This document shows, piece after piece, positions 1-6,893 of a stretch of DNA of 12,959 nt (positions are counted from its first letter, which is position 1; every line of letters begins with the position of its first letter). The stretch lies in the NCBI GenBank assembly GCA_031276985.1, contig JAISMA010000135.1, positions 1 through 12,959 on the forward strand. Reading direction: 5' to 3'. The notes under the pieces are model-generated. The model did not search any database. It was not told the origin of the DNA and saw nothing but the letters and a program-made list of their open reading frames with translations. The position numbers and the translations under genes were made by a program. The DNA is from Helicobacteraceae bacterium. Lineage in GTDB: Bacteria > Campylobacterota > Campylobacteria > Campylobacterales > SZUA-545.

Positions 1-1269
1 TGCGGCGACGATCTTAGCGCGTCCGATCGCGCCTGTTTTTAGCTCGATTTCTGCGGATTCATTGATCAAAATTGGCGGATCGATTTGCGGCGACCAGTCT
101 AAATGTTTAGCGCCGATTAGATGTTCGGATTCCTCGCTTTTGCCGTCGATCGCGGCGGAAACGATTGAGCCAATCATATTTTTAAGCCGCTTTTTATGCG
201 CTTGTTTTACCAGCTTTTGCGCTATATTCATGCGTTTTCTTACCGTTTTTGCGTCAATTTTTTCGCGCATTTTATTAGCCGTTGTTCCCTCTTCGTCGCT
301 AAAGGCAAAGAGCGAAATACGATCAAAAATTTGCGATTTAATTATATCAAGTATCGCTTCAAAATCCGCTTCGGTTTCACGCGGGTGTCCGATAATAAAC
401 GCGGTTCTAATCCAAGCGTTTTTTACCGATCGCATTCGTTTAATTAGCTTCATTGTTTTTTCCGCGTTTAATCCGCGCCTCATCGTTTTTAACATAGCGT
501 CGCTTATGTGCTGGATTGGCATATCAAAATACGGCGCGAATCGTTTTGACTTCGCGATTGTATCGATAAGTTTTATAGAGGTTGTGGCGGGATATAGATA
601 ACAGATTCTCGCTTTCTTAACGCCTTCGATATTATCGATTGCGCTAATCAGATCGCATAAACCGTTTTTAAGCCCAATGTCGCGTCCGTAACTGCTTGTA
701 TCCTGCGCGATTAGCGTAAAATCAAAATAACCCTTGCTAACAAGCGAGGCGATCTCGTCTGTAACGCTTTTTACCGATCGGGATTTTAGCCCGCCTTTGA
801 AACTAGGAATCGCGCAAAAAGAACAGCGCTGATTGCAGCCTTCGGCGATTTTTATATATGCGTGATAGGTGCTATGCGTTATTACTCTTTCTTCGTTTGT
901 TTGCAAAAAAACGCGATCGGAAAACGCGCTTTGTTTTTGCGCGATTAGATCGCCAATTTTTGCGTAATCGCCTACGCCCGTAAAAATATCGACTTCGGGC
1001 AGTTCTTTTGATAGTTCTTCGCGGTAGCGCTCGCTTAAACAGCCGCTTACAACCAGCAACGCCTCCTCTTTTTTGCGCTTTCCAGCGTCGATGATCGTAT
1101 CTATGCTTTCGCGCTTCGCCGCGTCGATAAATCCGCATGTGTTTATGATGATGAGATCGGCGGCGCTTATATCTTGCGTGATTGCGTAATCGCTTAATTT
1201 CGAGAGCATAACTTCGCTATCGACGAGGTTTTTTGTGCAACCTAAGCTGATCAAATGAAGTTTTGGCAA
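1..1269 (-). CDS. rimO: Ribosomal protein uS12 methylthiotransferase RimO (3' end cut by window edge)
   Basis: Radical-SAM enzyme that adds a methylthio group to the conserved aspartate of ribosomal protein S12. The frame is open from a TTG at 1269 to the window edge, giving 423 residues. The usual length is about 430-440, so only the end of the C-terminal TRAM domain is missing. The N-terminal methylthiotransferase domain has its three cluster cysteines at about C11 (in LISLGCTKNLVDSE), C45 (INTCGFID) and C77. The radical-SAM CX3CX2C motif is C145/C149/C152, followed by AIPSFKGGLKSR, which is typical of RimO rather than MiaB. The TTG is preferred because family similarity begins right after it and the next in-frame ATG is at residue 21, inside the conserved region. 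It begins one base after the panC stop, so the two are probably co-transcribed. From memory, rimO is also divergent from prfB in Campylobacter jejuni. Confidence 0.95.
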   Translation of the reverse strand, partial: MPKLHLISLGCTKNLVDSEVMLSKLSDYAITQDISAADLIIINTCGFIDAAKRESIDTIIDAGKRKKEEALLVVSGCLSERYREELSKELPEVDIFTGVGDYAKIGDLIAQKQSAFSDRVFLQTNEERVITHSTYHAYIKIAEGCNQRCSFCAIPSFKGGLKSRSVKSVTDEIASLVSKGYFDFTLIAQDTSSYGRDIGLKNGLCDLISAIDNIEGVKKARICYLYPATTSIKLIDTIAKSKRFAPYFDMPIQHISDAMLKTMRRGLNAEKTMKLIKRMRSVKNAWIRTAFIIGHPRETEADFEAILDIIKSQIFDRISLFAFSDEEGTTANKMREKIDAKTVRKRMNIAQKLVKQAHKKRLKNMIGSIVSAAIDGKSEESEHLIGAKHLDWSPQIDPPILINESAEIELKTGAIGRAKIVAA

Positions 1270-1270
1270 T

Positions 1271-2086
1271 TTATATCCACATATTATCGATTAGGCGCGT
1301 AGCGCCGACGCGCGCGGCGATTAGTATGATTGTTTCGCCCTTTTTGATCGTCTCTAGCGCATTAAACTCTCTATCTACGATCGCTATATAATCAACTTTA
1401 AGCGGCTGTAAAATATCTAAAATCGCGGCTACGATCGCGGCGGTTTTCGTCTCGTTTTTCTTAATCAGTCTGCTTGCTTCAAAGAGCGATCTTGAGAGTT
1501 TAAGCGCGTCTGTTTTTTCGCTTTTGGACAGATAGGCGTTACGACTGCTTAACGCTAAACCGTTATTCTCCCTTGTCGTCTCGCACGCTACGATCTCTAT
1601 ATCCATAAAAAACGATTTAACCATGTTTTGTATTAACCAAAGTTGCTGCGCGTCTTTTTTGCCAAAATATGCCCGCATCGGCTTAATTAAATTAAACAGT
1701 TTCGTTACGATCGTTAAAACGCCGTCAAAATGTCCGCGCCTAATTTCGCCCTCTAAAATCGACGCGCCGATCAGCGGCGCGCAAACGATTGGCTCGTTCG
1801 CGCCGTAAAGATTTTCGGGCATAAAAAGCAGATCGACGCCCGCGGCGCGACAGAGCGCTATATCCGCCTCTTTTTTGCGCGGATAACGCGCGAAATCTTC
1901 GCCCGCGCCAAATTGCGTTGGATTAACATATATGCTAAGAGCGACGAAATCGTTCTCTTTTTTCGCCCGCTCAATCAGGCTCAAATGCCCCGCGTGCAAC
2001 GCGCCCATTGTCGGCGCGAAGCCAATTTGCCCGCGCATGTTTTGTCTTGCCGCGCTTAACTCCTCGCGCGATGTCGCGATAACCAC
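1271..2086 (-). CDS. panC: Pantothenate synthetase (pantoate--beta-alanine ligase)
   Basis: Cytoplasmic enzyme that joins pantoate and beta-alanine with ATP in the last step of pantothenate (vitamin B5, CoA precursor) synthesis. At 271 residues it is of normal family length. Visible motifs are the nucleotide-binding PTMGALHAGH (residues 25-34, the HxGH signature), VNPTQF (54-59), EGEIRRGHFDGV (112-123), FGKKDAQQL (141-149) and the KMSKS-equivalent loop LALSSRNAYLS (177-187). The start is GTG at 2086, preceded by an AAAGGA ribosome-binding site about eight bases upstream. It is the first gene of a minus-strand pair with rimO. No other pantothenate gene (panB, panD) is visible here. Confidence 0.95.
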   Translation of the reverse strand: MVIATSREELSAARQNMRGQIGFAPTMGALHAGHLSLIERAKKENDFVALSIYVNPTQFGAGEDFARYPRKKEADIALCRAAGVDLLFMPENLYGANEPIVCAPLIGASILEGEIRRGHFDGVLTIVTKLFNLIKPMRAYFGKKDAQQLWLIQNMVKSFFMDIEIVACETTRENNGLALSSRNAYLSKSEKTDALKLSRSLFEASRLIKKNETKTAAIVAAILDILQPLKVDYIAIVDREFNALETIKKGETIILIAARVGATRLIDNMWI

Positions 2087-2101
2087 CCGTCAAATCCTTT
2101 T

Positions 2102-2110
2102 TGCTACAAT
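2102..2110 (+). promoter_or_regulatory. Predicted extended -10 promoter for prfB
   Basis: The sequence TGCTACAAT after a T run matches the extended -10 form TGnTAnAAT found also before valS and bax in this window. The expected start is near 2117, about 31 bases ahead of the prfB GTG. The -10 box sits inside the predicted panC leader. Confidence 0.55.
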
Positions 2111-2130
2111 CCGCGCTAAATTTTTGCCAA

Positions 2131-2136
2131 ATTATA
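2131..2136 (-). promoter_or_regulatory. Predicted -10 box for panC-rimO
   Basis: Read on the minus strand this is a perfect TATAAT preceded by TTG. The expected transcript start is near 2124, giving a leader of about 38 bases before the panC GTG. It lies downstream of the likely prfB transcript start, so the two promoters face each other. No clear -35 box is seen. Confidence 0.55.
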
Positions 2137-2147
2137 CAAGGATAGCG

Positions 2148-3281
2148 GTGATCATCGACGCATACGAATATATTGAGCGGATCAAAAAGCTGCAAACGCA
2201 GCTAAATAACGCCCGCGAAATCATCAAACCAGCCGAGATCAAGGCGCGATTGGATGCGATCGCGGCGATGGAAAACGAGCAGGATTTTTGGCTTGAGCTG
2301 GAAAAAGCCGCGTCGATTCAGAAGGAGAAAACGCGGCATGAGCGCGTTTTATCGCGTTTTAAGGAAGCCGCAAGCGCCGTTGAGGACGCGCTGGCGCTCT
2401 TTGAAATGGCAAGCGACGAGCAAGACGGCGAGGCGTTGGGCGCGCTTGGCGACGAGCTTGGCGCGTTGGAAGAGCGAATCGACGCGCTGGAAGTGGAGTT
2501 GATGTTGTCGGGCGAAACCGACGGCGCGAACGCGATCGTGAGCATTACGCCGGGCGCGGGCGGCACGGAGAGTCAGGATTGGGCGTCGATACTTTACAGA
2601 ATGTATCTGCGTTGGGCGGAACGGCACGGCTTCAAGGCGGAGATTTTGGACTATCAAGACGGCGAGGAGGCGGGGATTAAGGACGCTTCGGTTTTGATCA
2701 AAGGCGCGAATGCTTACGGATACCTTAAAGTTGAAAATGGCGCGCATCGTCTGGTGCGCGTTTCGCCCTTTGACAGCGCGGCGCGACGGCACACGAGTTT
2801 CGCGCAGGTGAGCGTTTCGCCCGAAGTCGACGACAATGTGAATATCGTGATTGACGACAAGGATTTGCGGATTGACACCTATCGAAGCAGCGGCGCGGGC
2901 GGGCAGCACGTCAATAAAACCGAATCGGCGATCCGCATTACGTACCTGCCGACAAACGTGGTCGTTCAGTGTCAAAACGATCGCAGTCAGCACAAAAACC
3001 GCGAAACGGCGTTCAAAATGTTGCGATCAAAGCTCTACGAATTGGAAATGCAAAAACGGCGCGATGAGTCAAACAGCGCGGTGAAAACCGAGATTGGCTG
3101 GGGGCGGCAGATACGAAGCTACGTGCTTTTTCCTTATAAACAGGTTAAAGACAATCGATCCAAGCAAGCCTTCAGCAATGTCGACGCTATATTGGACGGC
3201 GATTTGGATAAGCTCATCGAGGGCGTTTTGGTGAGCATTAGGCGCGGCGAGCCGATTGGCGGCGCAACCGACGATGAATAA
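2148..3281 (+). CDS. prfB: Peptide chain release factor 2 (RF2)
   Basis: Class I release factor that reads UGA and UAA stop codons and triggers peptidyl-tRNA hydrolysis on the ribosome. From the GTG at 2148 the product is 377 residues, close to the family norm. It has the coiled N-terminal domain, the stop-codon tripeptide SPF (206-208), which marks RF2 rather than RF1, and the catalytic GGQ (251-253) within RSSGAGGQHVNKTESAIR. The GTG is chosen because AAGGA lies six bases upstream and the product then starts MIIDAYEYIERI, like related proteins. The frame stays open further upstream across panC, but that is antisense to panC and unlikely to be coding. The gene reads continuously: no internal UGA and no CTTTGA frameshift site is present, so the autoregulatory frameshift known from E. 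coli is absent. Confidence 0.96.
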   Translation: MIIDAYEYIERIKKLQTQLNNAREIIKPAEIKARLDAIAAMENEQDFWLELEKAASIQKEKTRHERVLSRFKEAASAVEDALALFEMASDEQDGEALGALGDELGALEERIDALEVELMLSGETDGANAIVSITPGAGGTESQDWASILYRMYLRWAERHGFKAEILDYQDGEEAGIKDASVLIKGANAYGYLKVENGAHRLVRVSPFDSAARRHTSFAQVSVSPEVDDNVNIVIDDKDLRIDTYRSSGAGGQHVNKTESAIRITYLPTNVVVQCQNDRSQHKNRETAFKMLRSKLYELEMQKRRDESNSAVKTEIGWGRQIRSYVLFPYKQVKDNRSKQAFSNVDAILDGDLDKLIEGVLVSIRRGEPIGGATDDE

Positions 3282-3298
3282 CGGCTACGATAGGGCAG

Positions 3299-3314
3299 GG
3301 CGCAAGTACGCGCC
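3299..3314 (+). other. Small GC hairpin after prfB
   Basis: GGCGC and GCGCC flank a six-base loop 18 bases after the prfB stop. No T run follows, so it is at best a weak terminator or an RNA-stabilising element. The remaining gap to the next gene holds no recognised feature. Confidence 0.25.
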
Positions 3315-3363
3315 GCGCCGCAAAATAAACGCGGTTTGAACATACATAAAATGGAGGTTGTCA

Positions 3364-4923
3364 ATGCGAAAATTTATAACGTCGGTTTGGTTTAGGCGCT
3401 GTATTGCCATTGCAATAGCGCCGTTCGTCATAGCCATTCTTGCGGACGTTTATTTTTCAAGAACTATTGGCGGAGGATGGAAAACGGCAGATAGTTTTAA
3501 TGGAAAATTTCCAGTCTTTATGCACCCGCATTGGAAGGATACAGAACCAGACATAGAAACGTTAAATTATAAGGAATCATTTTTCCGTAGTTTTTCTGAA
3601 TCGGGAACTATTAGATTTTATGTGAAAAAATTCAAACAAGCCCAAAACGGAAGAGCCGACGGAATAACTTTGGAGATATACGCCGATGGAAAACTCATTG
3701 CTTCAAAATATGAAAATCCGTATGCGGACGCGAGCGCGCCTTTTGCGGATGACAATGAATTTCGCGCTATTACTTTTGATTTTGCAATACCGAACGATAC
3801 AAAAGAGATCGTAATAAAAACGACTCCAAACGCTAATACGGACGTCGATCATGTAATGATCGATCGCGTAAAGATTACTCGAACAAACTACGTGGGAACA
3901 CTCGTCTTTGGCGTGTTAACGATTTGCTTTATTTGGCTTTTATCGTTGGAGTTTATACGTCAAAATGTAGCCGCAAAAACAAAAATATGGTTACGTCGCG
4001 CTTATGAAAATCTCTCAAAAATGCCCGCGCCTATAAAGATATTTGTTGCATTAAGCATATTTTTATTGTGTTACGTTAGATATAATATAAATTTAGCGCC
4101 GTTAATTTTAGTATGGGCAATATGGAAACTATCCGCGTATGAATGGCTGGCTAATCTATTTGGCGAGCGCCAAACAAAATTAGCTATATGGATAGCCGCG
4201 ATTTCGGCTCTATTTTTTGTCGCCATAGTACTATTTCTTAGAGTTCCGATAGTTATGGACGTATTGCTAGGCGACCAAAATAGAGTTTTTGGCGACTTTA
4301 CTATGATGAACGGAAATCATTATAGAGCCAAAACGCATCCGTTTTACGTTCTTATATGGCAATCGGTTTATCATCTTTTTTCGCCTTTGGTTACGCATAG
4401 TTCGCTTTCGATTAGAATAATGATCGCGTTATTTGCGGGGCTAAATGTAGGACTATTTTCTCTTTTTGCGTCTAGGGCGCTAAGTAGCGCGACGTTAAAC
4501 GCGATTCTTTGCGCTATTTTTGCCTTTAGTTTTCCGCAAATATATCACGGCGGGCAAATGATGGAAAGTTTTATATTTACGCAAACGGCTATCTTGCTAT
4601 CAATTTTATATTTCTCCTTTGCTTTTCAAAAGAAAGAGTACAACTTATGGGCGTTACTGATTTTAGCGTTATTTGTAGTTGGCAATAATATAGCCTATAT
4701 TTGCATATTTGGCGTATTTTATCTAATTTTGCTATTTAGCGTCTATAAAAAATGGAAGGAAATTTGCCAAAAAGCGCTTATGTTCGCGTTATATTTCTTA
4801 ATCGCATTTTGTGTTATTTTGTATCTTCAGAGCTTTTTTTACGGACACAATTCGCCGTCAAATATAGTTTCGCTATACAAGGCGCTGGCGTTGAAGAGGG
4901 GCGCTACATTACGCCGAATATGA
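3364..4923 (+). CDS. Polytopic membrane protein, probable GT-C type glycosyltransferase, N-terminal part of a split frame
   Basis: Not assigned to a named family. The ATG at 3364 is chosen over a TTG at 3358 because GGAGG ends seven bases before it. The product has 519 residues. A membrane helix at about 12-32 is followed by a soluble, strand-rich segment at about 45-172, probably periplasmic and resembling a carbohydrate-binding beta sandwich. Helices follow at about 177-197, 225-262, 273-293, 350-392, 403-422, 428-460 and 470-492. A loop at 294-335 carries D304, D311 and a THPF motif (324-327), reminiscent of the acidic catalytic loop of GT-C enzymes. This layout recalls Emb arabinosyltransferases, but that is a resemblance in architecture only. 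The last residues after about 510 (Arg-rich, ending at 4923) look out of frame, and similarity of style continues in the next frame. Base composition is visibly AT-richer than prfB or valS. A donor made by the nearby UbiA and ArnE-like proteins is a possible substrate. Confidence 0.7.
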   Translation: MRKFITSVWFRRCIAIAIAPFVIAILADVYFSRTIGGGWKTADSFNGKFPVFMHPHWKDTEPDIETLNYKESFFRSFSESGTIRFYVKKFKQAQNGRADGITLEIYADGKLIASKYENPYADASAPFADDNEFRAITFDFAIPNDTKEIVIKTTPNANTDVDHVMIDRVKITRTNYVGTLVFGVLTICFIWLLSLEFIRQNVAAKTKIWLRRAYENLSKMPAPIKIFVALSIFLLCYVRYNINLAPLILVWAIWKLSAYEWLANLFGERQTKLAIWIAAISALFFVAIVLFLRVPIVMDVLLGDQNRVFGDFTMMNGNHYRAKTHPFYVLIWQSVYHLFSPLVTHSSLSIRIMIALFAGLNVGLFSLFASRALSSATLNAILCAIFAFSFPQIYHGGQMMESFIFTQTAILLSILYFSFAFQKKEYNLWALLILALFVVGNNIAYICIFGVFYLILLFSVYKKWKEICQKALMFALYFLIAFCVILYLQSFFYGHNSPSNIVSLYKALALKRGATLRRI

Positions 4924-5441
4924 TAAGCTCAACGCAATACGTTAAAGACTTCTTTGGTCAATCGATGTTTGCCGTTTATCCATTTGGTTTAGGCGATATA
5001 ATTAAACATGGCTATATATGGTCTATTTTGCTTTTAGCGCCTTTTGTTTTGCTTAAGAAGCTCAAAGATTGGAGAATGCTATTAGGATTATTTTTGAGCT
5101 GCTTTTTCTTGTTAGCCTTTCATCGTTTCTATGGCGCGTCGGAGGTTAGATTATTTATGCCCGTAATAGCGGCGATTTTGTTATGCTTGCTTGTTTTTTC
5201 GGCGCAAGTTATTTCGCGAAAAATTGCTTTGTGCGTAGCGTCCGCGCTTTTGATAGTCGTTTTGCCGTTAAATTTGCTTGGAGCATATAATACGCATATA
5301 ATTAGCGAATTTGTTTTTGGCGAACTCGACTCGGGCGATTGGCAAAACTACAAAAATGATATAGACAGGTTTGTTGAAATATCGAAAAAAGACGATCTCA
5401 ACAAATTCCTATTATATCAGTCATTGAAAAAGAACAAATAA
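4920..5441 (+). CDS. C-terminal part of the split GT-C-like membrane protein
   Basis: This frame continues the preceding membrane protein. If the two parts are joined by one extra base near the GGGG at 4898-4901, the composite is 692 residues. As a separate ORF it could begin at ATG 4920, which overlaps the upstream TGA by four bases (ATGA) and would give 173 residues. The only purine-rich site, AGAGGGG, is about 18 bases upstream, which is too far for a good ribosome-binding site. The product has membrane helices around residues 29-48, 54-72, 79-96 and 101-122, then a hydrophilic, lysine-rich tail of about 50 residues. The upstream context in this frame (EEGRYITPN) reads as protein-like, which favours a frameshift over two genes. 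It ends 27 bases before the convergent flippase gene. Confidence 0.6.
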   Translation: MISSTQYVKDFFGQSMFAVYPFGLGDIIKHGYIWSILLLAPFVLLKKLKDWRMLLGLFLSCFFLLAFHRFYGASEVRLFMPVIAAILLCLLVFSAQVISRKIALCVASALLIVVLPLNLLGAYNTHIISEFVFGELDSGDWQNYKNDIDRFVEISKKDDLNKFLLYQSLKKNK

Positions 5442-5463
5442 TGATAAGCGTTTAATTTTTGTC

Positions 5464-5482
5464 GAAAGCTACAGGCTTTTTC
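5464..5482 (+). terminator. Weak candidate terminator in the convergent gap
   Basis: AAAGC, a five-base loop, GCTTT and a short T run lie just after the plus-strand membrane protein and overlap the end of the minus-strand flippase gene. The five-pair stem is short, so this is tentative. Confidence 0.25.
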
Positions 5483-5834
5483 CTACGCATAAGACGCCAA
5501 GACATATCAAAACTATGCCCAAAATTTTAAGTTGCGACATACTTTCATTGAAAAAAATGTATCCGCATACCGTAATCAACGCAAAACCAAGCGCTACAAA
5601 AGAATACGCAAAACTAACCTCGTATTTGGATAAAGCTACGATCCATGTCGCGACGCTTAACCCAAAAGCAAGCATTGCCAACCATAATTTATAGTTAAGC
5701 GCCATTGACGGCAAAGCCTTGATTATGTCTGCGCCAATAGTAATATTTCCTATATTTATCATAGCGGAACGGATCAAAAGTTGCGCGGTCGCGTTCAGTA
5801 AAACGCTAACTAATATCAGCCAAATATCTTTCAC
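5469..5834 (-). CDS. Small four-helix flippase of the ArnE/ArnF-like (SMR/EamA) group
   Basis: A 121-residue inner-membrane protein with four helices at about 3-21, 48-68, 73-95 and 102-119, the layout of the small multidrug resistance superfamily. The pattern matches the ArnE/ArnF type (flippase for aminoarabinose-phosphoundecaprenol): AQLLIRSA at the end of helix 1, then SFAYSFVALGFAL and FFNESMS. EmrE-type drug exporters have a key glutamate in helix 1, whereas residue 14 here is asparagine and helix 1 has no acidic residue. This supports lipid-linked sugar flipping over drug export. GTG at 5834 is preferred because AGG is seven bases upstream; TTG at 5837 is the alternative. It starts ten bases after the stop of the UbiA gene, so the two are almost certainly one operon. 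Substrate is inferred, not shown. Confidence 0.8.
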   Translation of the reverse strand: MKDIWLILVSVLLNATAQLLIRSAMINIGNITIGADIIKALPSMALNYKLWLAMLAFGLSVATWIVALSKYEVSFAYSFVALGFALITVCGYIFFNESMSQLKILGIVLICLGVLCVGKSL

Positions 5835-5844
5835 CAAAGAGCCT

Positions 5845-6717
5845 TTATTTCAGATACAGCAAAAAGGCAAACGACGCGACCCAGCAGACGATCGAAACTT
5901 GCAAAGCGCGATCGCTTAACAGAGCGCGCGAGGGATCGCCGCTGTTTTCTTTTACAAACGATATTTGCATATAACGCAAAACGCCGTATAATACGAAAAC
6001 GCTTGTCATATAAACGTTTTCAGATCCAATTCGTTCCGTCGTAACGGGCGAGATAGACCATAGGATATACGCCAAAATCACCACGCCCGCGCTTAATACC
6101 ATTGCGTTGTCGATAAATTGCAAATTGTACTCGTCGAGATTTTTGCGCGTTTTAGCGCCCGTGCGATTTAATATGAGTATTTCGTCGCGGCGTTTCGCAA
6201 ACGCTAAAAAGATCGCCAAAAGAAACGTCATAACGATAATCCAGCGCGAAAGCGGAGCATCGGCGGCGATCGCGCCGATTTGCAAACGAAGCACGAAGCC
6301 GATCGCGATAACGATAATATCTATAACGGCGATATGTTTTAATTTAATTGTGTATGCTACGTTTAGGGCGATATAAACGCATAAAACAAAAGCCGCGTCG
6401 ATCGAAACGTATAACGCGATCGCTCCGCCCGCTAAAATCAGCGGCGCGGATAATACCCAAGCGGTTTTTTTGGATATTGCGCCGCTTGCGATCGGGCGAA
6501 AACGTTTCTTTTTATGCAAGCGATCTTCGGGCGCGTCGTGAATATCGTTAAAGACGTAAATTCCGCTCGCGCACAGACTAAAACTTATAAACGCCGCTAA
6601 ACACAGATATATTACGTTTGGATCGCCTAGTTTGAACATGAAAAACGCGGGTATAAATATGAAAAAGTTTTTGACCCATTGTTGCGGACGCATTAACGCC
6701 AATATATTGTGCGTCAT
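5845..6717 (-). CDS. UbiA-family prenyltransferase, polyprenyl-phosphate phosphoribosyltransferase-like
   Basis: A 290-residue integral membrane protein of the UbiA superfamily. It begins LMRPQQWVKNFFIFIPAFF, the opening typical of decaprenyl-phosphate 5-phosphoribosyltransferase (Rv3806c type), rather than of quinone or haem prenyltransferases. The Mg-diphosphate motif NDxxDxxxD is N57, D58, D61, D65, followed by KRFRPIASG (71-79). The second conserved region is YTIKLKHIAVID (122-133) with GFVLRLQIGA (140-149) and AKRRDE (174-179), also as in that group. Known members transfer phosphoribose from PRPP to a polyprenyl phosphate on the cytoplasmic face. A ribbon of GGAG seven bases before the ATG supports the start. 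Upstream lies a run of 15 C residues on this strand. The downstream partner is the ArnE-like flippase. No phosphatase or DprE1/DprE2-type epimerase is in the window, so the final sugar is unknown. Confidence 0.85.
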   Translation of the reverse strand: MTHNILALMRPQQWVKNFFIFIPAFFMFKLGDPNVIYLCLAAFISFSLCASGIYVFNDIHDAPEDRLHKKKRFRPIASGAISKKTAWVLSAPLILAGGAIALYVSIDAAFVLCVYIALNVAYTIKLKHIAVIDIIVIAIGFVLRLQIGAIAADAPLSRWIIVMTFLLAIFLAFAKRRDEILILNRTGAKTRKNLDEYNLQFIDNAMVLSAGVVILAYILWSISPVTTERIGSENVYMTSVFVLYGVLRYMQISFVKENSGDPSRALLSDRALQVSIVCWVASFAFLLYLK

Positions 6718-6736
6718 TTAGATTCTCCGTCCAAAC

Positions 6737-6751
6737 GGGGGGGGGGGGGGG
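6737..6751. repeat. Homopolymer of 15 G (C on the minus strand)
   Basis: A run of exactly 15 G on the plus strand, 20 bases before the UbiA ATG. It is far longer than any other homopolymer in the window. Poly-G/C tracts of this size are known slipped-strand phase-variation sites in Campylobacter and Helicobacter, usually in surface-structure genes. Here it lies between a possible promoter (6869-6874) and the gene's ribosome-binding site. The exact count is liable to sequencing error. Confidence 0.9.
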
Positions 6752-6761
6752 TAAAAGAGGG

Positions 6762-6780
6762 CGGCGGCTTTCAAGCCGCG
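6762..6780. other. GC hairpin beside the homopolymer
   Basis: GCGGCT and AGCCGC surround a four-base loop, making a six-pair stem just upstream of the C run in the UbiA transcript. No T run follows on either strand. It could pause transcription or shield the leader, but no role is shown. Confidence 0.3.
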
Positions 6781-6868
6781 CGCAAATCAAGCGTTTTATT
6801 CGCTTTGCGATTAACGATTTTTTCATAGCGCCGACCTTTAGCCTTTTAACCGATTATCTAACGCGATC

Positions 6869-6874
6869 ATTGTA
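6869..6874 (-). promoter_or_regulatory. Possible -10 box for the UbiA-flippase operon
   Basis: TACAAT on the minus strand, preceded by TTG, in the 176-base gap between the amidase stop and the UbiA start. Transcription would begin near 6862, ahead of the possible leader ORF at 6826. No -35 box is evident. Confidence 0.35.
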
Positions 6875-6893
6875 CAACAAGACATCTTGAGGG

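Larger units (their letters stand above)
6578..6826 (-). other. Possible leader ORF spanning the homopolymer ahead of the UbiA gene
   Basis: An ATG at 6826 follows AAAGG with eight bases of spacing. It reads a basic peptide (MKKSLIAKRIKR...), then five prolines encoded by the C15 run. With 15 C it runs past the UbiA start in another frame to 6578. With 14 C it would stop at TAA directly before the UbiA ATG. With 16 C it would stop at a TGA overlapping that ATG. The peptide resembles nothing I know, and it may be chance. The part beyond 6717 overlaps the UbiA coding region and is not expected to be functional. Confidence 0.3.

Noticed and set aside
62..601. A 179-residue plus-strand frame at the left edge
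   Set aside because: It is antisense to the radical-SAM and C-terminal part of rimO, which is supported by clear motifs.
872..1138. A minus-strand 88-residue frame near the rimO start
   Set aside because: It is an alternate frame of rimO on the same strand, very arginine-rich and without recognisable motifs.
1932..2147. Upstream extension of the prfB frame as coding sequence
   Set aside because: It is antisense to panC, lacks similarity to RF2 and lies before the predicted promoter and ribosome-binding site; the GTG at 2148 fits better.
2349..2993. A 214-residue minus-strand open frame inside prfB
   Set aside because: It is antisense to strongly conserved RF2 motifs; its arginine-rich composition is what GC-biased codons produce on the opposite strand.
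3347..3352. TAAAAT as the promoter of the GT-C-like gene
   Set aside because: Transcription would start after the GGAGG ribosome-binding site, leaving only a few bases before the ATG, so this box would not use the good Shine-Dalgarno site.
3282..3363. A tRNA or small RNA gene after prfB
   Set aside because: Only a five-pair hairpin is present; no cloverleaf, TTC-loop or anticodon arm could be found.
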